A DNA stretch of 64,000 nucleotides, taken from assembly GCA_020698575.1 (NCBI GenBank), contig CM036245.1:788837-852836 (forward strand), in the 5' to 3' direction. This document shows, piece by piece, positions 56,901 through 64,000 of this stretch; positions within the stretch are counted from its first letter, which is position 1; each line of letters begins with the position of its first letter. The position numbers and the translations under genes are program-made. Below the pieces are notes generated by a model. It saw only the letters and a program-made list of their open reading frames with translations. It made no database searches and was not told the origin of the DNA. Origin of the DNA: Bostrychus sinensis (lineage: Eukaryota > Chordata > Actinopteri > Gobiiformes > Eleotridae).

Positions 56901-59900
56901 AGTCTGAGGCAGAGTCCTGAACGTCCTGGACTGGAGTCTGAGGCAGAGTCCTGAATGTCCCGGACTGGAGTCTGAGGCAGAGTCCTGAATGTCCCGGACT
57001 GGAGTCTGAGGCAGGTCCTGAATGTCCCGGACTGGAGTCTGAGGCAGAGTCCTGAATGTCCCGGACTGGAGTCTGAGGCAGGGTCCTGAATGTCCTGGAC
57101 TGGAGTTTGAGGCAGGTCCTGAATGTCCTGGACTGGAGTCTGAGGCAGAGTCCTGAACGTCCTGGACTGGAGTCTGAGGCAGAGTCCTGAACGTCCTGGA
57201 CTGGAGTCTGAGGCAGGTCCTGAATGTCCTGGACTGGAGTCTGAGGCAGGTCCTGAATGTCCTGGACTGGGGTCTGAGGCAGGGTCCTGAATGTCCTGGA
57301 CTGGAGTCTGAGGCAGGTCCTGAATGTCCTGGACTGGAGTCTGAGGCAGAGTCCTGAACGTCCTGGACTGGAGTCTGAGGCAGAGTCCTGAATGTCCTGG
57401 ACTGGAGTTTGAGGCAGGTCCTGAATGTCCTGGACTGGAGTCTGAGGCAGGTCCTGAATGTCCTGGACTGGGGTCTGAGGCAGGGTCCTGAATGTCCTGG
57501 ACTGGAGTCTGAGGCAGGGTCCTGAATGTCCTGGACTGGAGTTTGAGGCAGGTCCTGAATGTCCTGGACTGGAGTCTGAGGCAGGTCCTGAATGTCCTGG
57601 ACTGGGGTCTGAGGCAGGGTCCTGAATGTCCTGGACTGGAGTCTGAGGCAGGTCCTGAATGTCCTGGACTGGAGTCTGAGGCAGAGTCCTGAACGTCCTG
57701 GACTGGAGTCTGAGGCAGAGTCCTGAATGTCCCGGACTGGAGTCTGAGGCAGGGTCCTGAATGTCCTGGACTGGAGTCTGAGGCAGGGTCCTGAATGTCC
57801 TGGACTGGAGTCTGAGGCAGGTCCTGAATGTCCTGGACTGGAGTCTGAGGCAGGGTCCTGAATGTCCTGGACTGGAGTCTGAGGTAGGTCCTGAATGTCC
57901 TGGACTGGAGTCTGAGGCAGGTCCTGGACGTCCCGGACTGGAGTCTGAGGCAGGTCCTGAACGTCCTGGACTGGAGTCTGAGGCAGGTCCTGAATGTCCT
58001 GGACTGGAGTCTGAGGCAGGTCCTGAACGTCCTGGACTGGAGTCTGAGGCAGTCCTGAATGTCCTGGACTGGAGTCTGAGGCAGGTCCTGAACGTCCTGG
58101 ACTGGAGTCTGAGGCAGGTCCTGAATGTCCTGGACTGGAGTCTGAGGCAGGTCCTGAATGTCCTGGACTGGAGTCTGAGGCAGGGTCGTTACCTGTGAGC
58201 CGTTAGCATACGGTTCCTCTGAAGTCATTCTGTCGTCAGAGTCAAACTTGAAACTGGGTGTTGTTGTTTTGTTTCAGTACTGAGTTGTAGACTGAACAAA
58301 GATTAAATCTCACCTGTTTCGAGAAGGTTTTTCCATTTTCACAAAAATGGCTTCCCTAATGCCGCGTCTGTACGAGTAACTCTCTTTGGCTAAAATTTGT
58401 TCTGTGAAGTGCTTCCACTTCCTGGATCTTGATCTTAACCCAGGTGTCGTCCACATATCTGAACCAGAGGTAGGAGCTCTTATATTGACTCATGTTTTCT
58501 GTCTGTGGTGCGTTCAGGAGCTCTTGTATTGACTCATGTTTTCTGTCTGTGGTGCGTTCAGGAGCTCTTGTATTGACTCATGTTTTCTGTCCGTGGTGCG
58601 TTCAGGAGCTCTTGTATTGACTCATGTTTTCTGTCTGCGGTGCGTTCAGGAGCTCTTGTATTGACTCATGTTTTCTGTCTGCGGTGCGTTCAGGAGCTCC
58701 GTACGTCTGACGATCCGTAAGGTCCAGTTTAGTCCGGAGTCCTCGGGTCCGGCTCCAGTCGTCGAGACCACCTTCGAGTTCCTGATGTCAGAAAAACCTC
58801 TGCACATCCGGCTCTCCCTCACTAAAGAGGTCAGGCATAAACCAGGTCTAAACCAGGTCTAAACCAGGTCTAAACCAGGACTAAACCAGGACTAAACAAG
58901 GACTAAACCAGGTCTAAACCAGGTCTAAACCAGGACTAAACCAGGACTAAACAAGGACTAAACCAGGTCTAAACCAGGACTAAACCAGGACTAAACCAGG
59001 TCTAAACCAGGTCTAAACCAGGACTAAACCAGGACTAAACAAGGACTAAACCAGGTCTAAACCAGGTCTAAACCAGGACTAAACCAGGACTAAACAAGGA
59101 CTAAACCAGGTCTAAACCAGGACTAAACCAGGACTAAACCAGGACTAAACAAGGACTAAACCAGGTCTAAACCAGGACTAAACCAGGTCTAAACCAGGAC
59201 TAAACCAGGACTAAACCAGGTCTAAACCAGGCCTAAACCAGGTCTAAACCAGGACTAAACCAGGTCTAAACCAGGTCTAAACCAGAACTAAACCAGGACT
59301 TAACCAGGACTTAACCAGGACTAAACCAGGACTAAACCAGGACTTAACCAGGACTTAACCAGGACTAAACCAGGACTAAACCAGGACTAAACCAGGACTA
59401 AACCAGGCCTAAAACAAGACTAAACCAGGACTAAACCAGGTCTAAACCAGGTCTAAACCAGGACTAAACCAGGACTTAACCAGGACTTAACCAGAACTAA
59501 ACCAGGACTAAACCAGGACTAAAGCAGGACTTAACCAGGATTAAAGTAGGACTAAACCAGGACTAAACCAGGACTAAAGCAGGACTTAACCAGGCCTAAA
59601 CCAGGCCTAAACCAGGCCTAAACCAGGACTAAACCAGGACTAAACCAGGACTAAAGCAGGACTTAACCAGGACTAAAGTAGGACTAAACCTAGTCTAAAC
59701 CAGGACTAAACCAGGCCTAAACCAGGACTAAACCAGGACTAAACCAGGCCTAAACCAGGCCTAAACCAGGACTAAACCAGGCCTAAACCAGGACTAAACC
59801 AGGACTAAACCACAACTAAACCAGGCCTAAACCAGGACTAAACCAGGACTAAACCAGGACTAAACCAGGACTAAACCAGGTCTGAACCAGGACTAAACCA

Positions 59901-62900
59901 GGACTAAACCACAACTAAACCAGGACTAAACCAGGACTAAACCAGGACTAAACCAGGTCTAAACCACAACTAAACCAGGACTAAACCAGGTCTAAACCAG
60001 GACTAAACCAGGACTAAACCAGGACTAAACCACAACTAAACCAGGACTAAACCAGGACTAAACCAGGTCTAAACCAGGACTAAACCAGGACTAAACCAGG
60101 ACTAAACCAGGACTAAACCAGTACTAAACCAGGTCTAAACCAGTACTAAACCACAACTAAACCAGGACTAAACCACGACTAAACCAGGTCTAAACCAGGA
60201 CTAAACCAGGACTAAACCAGGACTAAACCAGGACTAAACCAGGTCTAAACCAGGACTAAACCAGGACTAAACCAGGACTAAACCAGGTCTGAACCAGGAC
60301 TAAACCAGGACTAAACCACGACTAAACCAGGACTAAACCAGGACTAAACCAGGACTAAACCAGGTCTAAACCACAACTAAACCAGGACTAAACCAGGACT
60401 AAACCAGGACTAAACCAGGACTAAACCAGGACTAAACCACAACTAAACCAGGACTAAACCAGGACTAAACCAGGTCTAAACCACAACTAAACCAGGACTA
60501 AACCAGGACTAAACCAGGACTAAACCAGGACTAAACCAGGTCTAAACCACGACTAAACCAGGACTAAACCAGGACTAAACCAGGACTAAACCACAACTAA
60601 ACCAGGACTAAACCAGGTCTAAACCAGGACTAAACCACAACTAAACCAGGACTAAACCACGACTAAACCAGGTCTAAACCACGACTAAACCAGGTCTAAA
60701 CCAGGACTAAACCAGGACTAAACCAGGACTATACCAGGACTAAACCACGACTAAACCAGGTCTAAACCAGGACTAAACCAGGACTTAACCAGGACTAAAC
60801 CAGGACTAAACCAGGACTAAACCAGGTCTAAACCACGACTAAACCAGGACTAAACCAGGACTAAACCACAACTAAACCAGGACTAAACCAGGTCTAAACC
60901 AGGACCTAAACCACAACTAAACCAGGACTAAACCACGACTAAACCAGGTCTAAACCACGACTAAACCAGGTCTAAACCAGGACTAAACCAGGACTAAACC
61001 AGGACTATACCAGGACTATACCAGGACTAAACCAGGTCTAAACCACAACTAAACCAGGACTAAACCAGGTCTAAGCCAGGACTAAACCAGGACTAAACCA
61101 GGACTAAACCAGGCCTAAACCAGGCCTAAACCACGACTAAACCAGGACTAAACCAGGCCTAAACCAGGCCTAAACCAGGACTAAACCACAACTAAACCAG
61201 GCCTAAACCAGGACTAAACCAGGACTAAACCAAGTCTAAACCAGGACTAAACCAGGACTAAACCAGGACTAAACCAAGTCTAAACCAGGACTAAACCAGG
61301 ACTAAACCAGGACTAAACCAGGACTGAACCAGGACTGAACCAGGTCTAAACCAGGACTAAACCAGGACTAACAGGTCTGACTCTCTCTTGTGTGCTGTAT
61401 GTTCTCAGACGTTCTACCACGGAGAACCGGTCAAAGTGGACGTGGAGATCTCCAACTCGTCCAGCAGAACCATGAAGGACATCAGCCTCTCAGGTACAGA
61501 GCGGCCTTACACACTCCAACTCCCACAATGCAACAGGAAACATTAACGTGTCCTCTGTGTGTCTCAGTGGAGCAGGTGACCAACGTGGTGCTGTACTCTA
61601 ACGACAAGTATGTCAAGTCCGTGGCCAAAGAGGACACCATGTGAGTTTATCTTTATTCTCAAATTAATTCATGAAAATATACTTCACAAATAAACCAATC
61701 ACAGAACACTCTGCAGCGTGTGCTCATGAGAGTTGTAGTTTTGTAGTCTTAGGATCAGATTTGTCAAAGGTCTGCTGCTCGCTAAATGAATAAATCGAGC
61801 TAAAAGTGGAGCAAACCCAGGCGCAGCTGAGGTTAGAGTCTCTCACAGGAGCTGAACGAACGCAGCGCAGATTTTGCTCCTGTGACTCAATGAATCTGTA
61901 AAACAAGTTCTCACCAGAGGAAAATTCAAGTCATGGAAAATGCAAATGAAACCACTTCATGGTCGTTATTTAATTTATCACGAGTACGGAGATAAAAGTG
62001 CTGTAAATTGATCACAGTGGAGGAGCAGAACGCAGCTTTTAGTGCACAGTAAAATAACGTTCTAATGCTTTAAATGGCCCTTAATTAGCTACAGTTTCTA
62101 TATTTGTGTATTTTACTTGTGAATGCATACGCTGACTCATTTATTTCCATAGTGAGGTGGGTCTGAACCCCTCCCATTCAAACCTTTTCCCACCTAAACC
62201 AATCCTCTCTGACCAATCGTAAGTATTTTTCTAAAATGGGGTGAGATAATGCTCTGCGCTCTCTGATTGGCTGCTGGGGGAAATTAGAGAAAAACTATTA
62301 TAGCACCAGATGTTTACACAGAAAAACAAAAAAGTAAAACGCAGATAAAACAAGAAGATGTGAGACGCAATGTTTAACGAAGAGGAGCTGGTTCACATTG
62401 GGCTAACGCTAAACTCAGAGCTGGAACTTTAAGGTCAGCTCTAGAGTTTGATGGATTTATTTGTTAAAGATTGCTCTCTAGATTTAAATCCTAGTAAAAA
62501 TCTTTAATGGGATTTAAAGAAGGCAGCAGCAGCAGCACAGAGGCCATCAAACATCACTGAGCTGAGGCAGAGTCAGGAGCTCGGCAGACGTTTGTTAGAA
62601 GAGATAAAAGAGAAAGGATACTCAGGTCTGAAAAATCCTGACCATGGACCTGGGTGAAAGAGACGCGTTCTTCATCTGGACTTCAGAGTTCAGTCAGAAT
62701 AACTCAGAGATGGAACAAAAACATCAATCTCATGTCTTTAAGTGAGGCTGGACATTTCTGAAAGTAACTGGAATCAGAGAAGTATCTACACTGCAGGTAA
62801 CAGCACCAGGGCAGGAGTACTTCAGCTTTACTTTACTCTGGTCTAAAGTACTTCATGTTGTGTACTTGTACAGGGACTGTGTACCCGCTGGGACCTCTCT

Positions 62901-64000
62901 GAAGAAGGAGTACTCTCTGTATCCTCTGTTGACCTACAACAAGGAGAGACGAGGTCTGGCTCTGGACGGACGTCTCAAACACGAGGACACCAACCTGGCC
63001 TCTACCAGCGTGTGAGGGGAATGTGCTCAGGAGTAGTAGTAGTAGTAGTAGTAGTAGTTCTAGTGGTTCTAGTGGGAGAAAGGAATAATTCTGTGGATTC
63101 TTTACCAAGGATCAAACTTTCACTGTTGAGCACCTTCAGTGTCTCAGGGATTAAACCTGTGGGTTCGAGATCTTCTCCAGATCTTCTCCAGGATCCTGGG
63201 CAGGAGAACCCAGCTGGAGGATTACCTGCTGTGCATATTTTAGGCTGTTGGAGGAAACTGGTACCCAGTTCAGGCCCAGACCCTCCTCCTGTCTTTCCTA
63301 AACCATCAAAGTCTGGTTCCTCGTCTCCAGTGGACTCTGGATCCTGACCTGTCCCAGCCGTTTCTCTGCAGCTCTGCGTCTCACAGAAGCAGAAGATAAT
63401 CTCCTCTCAGAAATAACCAAGATGGCTGTGGCTTATACAGAGTGAACGTAATAACTTCTCTCTGATGAACGGTGTTCAGGTCTTTCCTTCGTCACCTGTT
63501 GGTTCTGCTGAAGTCCTCGTTGTTGGGATTTTTGTCTTCGTCCTGTTTCCATTTTAACAACAGTAAAGTCCCTCTGACGTCCCACGTAACCTCCACATTC
63601 AAACAAACCACTTTCTTTCACAAGTCTTTGTACAACTGGCTTCTGCTGCTGTCCCCGTTCACAAATAAGGACAGAGCTGCTCAGGATACACAGGATTCTG
63701 GGTTTTGCTTATGTCCAGCCCTTTGTTTCTCTGATTGGTTTCTCCTCCTGTGATTGTTCTGCCACAGAAATGAAGAGAAGGGACGAGACCCACTTCTGTG
63801 TAGAACAGGAACAGAGTGAGTCTGACTGGGCTGAGCAGGAAACCTGTCAATAACCAGTCCCTCCTCAGAGTAAAGCAGGAGGTCCTGAAGGAAGTCCTGA
63901 AGGAGGTCCTGAAGGAGGTCCTGAAGGATGTCCTGAAGGAGGTCCTGAAGGATGTCCTGAAGGATGTCCTGAAGGAAGTCCTGAAGGAGGTCTTGAAGGA
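44997..64000 (+). CDS. sag: S-arrestin (rod arrestin), 3' partial
   Basis: Exons: 44997-45044, 48977-49037, 50734-50778, 54367-54566, 54665-54724, 54909-54976, 58694-58829, 61409-61493, 61568-61640, 62874-63011, 63869-64000 and beyond. All phases agree. Arrestin binds light-activated, phosphorylated rhodopsin and ends transducin signalling in photoreceptor outer segments. Visible landmarks: phosphate-sensing lysines in VVFKKVSRDKS, the finger-loop stretch YGRQDMDVLGVAFRRDL, polar-core Arg in SSVRLTIRKVQF (residue 165), the C-domain VEQVTNVVLYSNDKYVK, and the lariat loop LDGRLKHEDTNLAS with both polar-core Asp (290, 297). Opening MSPK and FVDHCDFVDPVDG favour visual S-arrestin over beta-arrestins; cone arrestin (arr3) is the main alternative. 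The order after atg16l1 matches human SAG. The last visible exon enters a (VLKE/D)n array; the remaining C-domain and C-tail lie outside. Confidence 0.93.
46036..46394. mobile_element. hAT-like MITE, degraded
   Basis: The left end TAGGGATGTAACATTATCC and a worn right end (CAACATTGTTACGTCA) are inverted. ATTGTGATATCACAATATTG near the right end is palindromic. It lies in a sag intron. Confidence 0.55.
46805..47840 (+). repeat. 51-bp minisatellite in a sag intron
   Basis: About 20 units of 51 bases (one shortened by 3) contain GGGACAGTAGCTGCTGCTC, GGGGGGACACAGGCAG and CAGCTGTAAACACCGAGG. Since 51 is a multiple of 3, frames up to 416 residues stay open, but they read a 17-residue period with no start context or partner exons. 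AGCTGCTGC and GCAGCAGCT in each unit are complementary and could form hairpins. Confidence 0.97.
49560..50302 (+). mobile_element. 5'-truncated RTE/Rex-like LINE
   Basis: Frames with shifts encode the C-terminal part of a non-LTR reverse transcriptase protein: VEEFKYLRVLFTSEGRMERE, SAVMRSLYRSVVVKKELSRK, EELGVEPLLLHIERSQLRW. It ends in the ATGGATGGATGG tail typical of this fish family. It is in sag intron 2, sense strand, and is a dead copy. Confidence 0.8.
49797..49870 (+). repeat. 18-mer array born inside the LINE
   Basis: Four units of TTCCTACTCTCACCTATG amplify the LINE codons that normally read once before GGTCATGAGCTTTGGGTCA. Confidence 0.93.
50498..50645 (+). repeat. tRNA-derived SINE
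   Basis: A pol III A-box-like TGGCTCAGGAGGTAGAG and a B-box-like GGTTTGAGTTC (50547-50557), at tRNA-like spacing, are followed by TTGTGTCCTTGGGCAAGGCA, a core seen in many fish SINEs. Confidence 0.7.
51677..54364 (+). repeat. 30-bp minisatellite, CCAAT/NF-Y-like units, in sag intron 3
   Basis: About 90 units of 29-35 bases begin CTGATTGGCCGTCTCC and continue as a CT-rich tail. The tails come in a few recurring types (ending GCTC, CCTC, or GATTT), arranged in repeating order. The reverse complement GGCCAATCAGAG matches the extended NF-Y consensus. The last unit abuts the 3' splice site of the exon at 54367. Minus-strand frames of 971 and 929 residues (Arg/Glu-rich) are artefacts. Confidence 0.97.
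54735..54897 (-). repeat. Short 11-mer array (CTAAACCAGGA) in a sag intron
   Basis: About 14 units of ACTAAACCAGG or CCAAACCAGGT fill the 184-base intron between the exons at 54665 and 54909. Orientation relative to the gene is opposite to that in the Kunitz gene. Confidence 0.95.
55175..58190 (+). repeat. 31-34-bp minisatellite in a sag intron
   Basis: About 90 units read TCCTGAAYGTCCYGGACTGG then AGTCTGAGGCAG, with 0-3 extra bases (none, G, AG, GG) before the next TCCTGAA. Variation in those bases makes the period 31-34. The minus-strand 456-residue frame (TPVQDIQD-type period) is an artefact. Confidence 0.97.
58473..58692 (+). repeat. 44-bp tandem repeat containing a 3' splice site
   Basis: Five units of exactly 44 bases start at 58473, 58517, 58561, 58605 and 58649. 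Each begins GGAGCTCTT and ends GTGCGTTCA, so each boundary recreates TTCAG|GAGCTC. The sixth boundary (58693/58694) is the real 3' splice site of the sag exon, whose first bases GAGCTC are also the start of the unit. Confidence 0.95.
58835..61375 (-). repeat. 11-mer minisatellite (CTAAACCAGGA) in a sag intron, 2.5 kb
   Basis: About 230 units of ACTAAACCAGG with variants TCTAAACCAGG, CCTAAACCAGG, ACTTAACCAGG and ACTAAACCACA fill the intron from six bases after the 5' splice site at 58830 to about 30 bases before the exon at 61409. This is the largest array of the TGGTTTAGTCC family here, in opposite orientation to the Kunitz gene arrays. Confidence 0.97.
63882..64000 (+). repeat. sag: 12-bp in-frame coding minisatellite in sag, (VLKE/D)n
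   Basis: Ten units of GTCCTGAAGGA(A/G/T) run to the window edge, the last missing one base. They follow the 3' splice site CCTCCTCAG|AG at 63868/63869. Frame from the previous exon (GT + A) reads V-V-K-Q-E, then Val-Leu-Lys-Glu or Asp repeatedly. Third-position changes (GAA/GAG) are silent and GAT gives Asp. Confidence 0.85.

Noticed and set aside
56858..58228. Minus-strand 456-residue frame with TPVQDIQD period
   Set aside because: Product of the 31-34-bp array in a sag intron. The frame shifts between two peptide periods as unit length changes.
62120..62230. Extra sag exon between 61640 and 62874
   Set aside because: Frames there have stops and no arrestin-like residues, and the flanking exons already join in phase.

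Overview
This window is vertebrate nuclear DNA, almost certainly from a ray-finned (teleost) fish. It has intron-split genes with GT/AG junctions, CpG-rich and retina-type promoters, and many fish-type transposon relics: hAT MITEs, pogo/Tigger-like elements, an L2/CR1-like LINE, an RTE/Rex-like LINE and a tRNA-derived SINE. About a quarter of the bases are minisatellite arrays. No bacterial genes, CRISPR arrays, rRNA or intact tRNA genes were seen. Most long open frames are artefacts of tandem repeats.

Three genes lie in tandem on the + strand. (1) 497-5723: the 3' part of a membrane-anchored double-Kunitz protease inhibitor, most like SPINT2/HAI-2; its signal-peptide exon lies before the window. 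(2) 15597-41067 (promoter near 12.55 kb): a complete ATG16L1 autophagy gene. Its 19 coding exons add up to exactly 621 codons including the stop. (3) 44.05 kb to the window end: sag (S-arrestin, rod photoreceptor arrestin), with a CRX/NRL/TATA-like promoter, a non-coding first exon and 11 visible coding exons; the last one runs off the window. ATG16L1 next to SAG matches the human 2q37 order.

Region by region: 0-7 kb Kunitz gene with two large 11-mer arrays; 7-12.5 kb intergenic, with a 2 kb TCTGG array and a MITE; 12.5-41 kb atg16l1, whose introns hold nested hAT elements, three near-identical pogo remnants, a LINE whose own sequence has become a minisatellite, and a promoter-like cassette present twice; 41-44 kb intergenic; 44-64 kb sag, with kilobase arrays of 51-, 30-, 34- and 11-base units.

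The most interesting signal is at the right edge. The sag exon that opens at 63869 reads in frame from the lariat loop straight into a 12-base array encoding Val-Leu-Lys-Glu/Asp at least ten times. A second theme is transposon-seeded tandem repeats: the 11-mer TGGTTTAGTCC that fills introns of all three genes has a low-copy seed inside a hAT MITE, and two LINE copies have each spawned an array. A third is tandem duplication at splice junctions (26.7, 38.25 and 58.5 kb).
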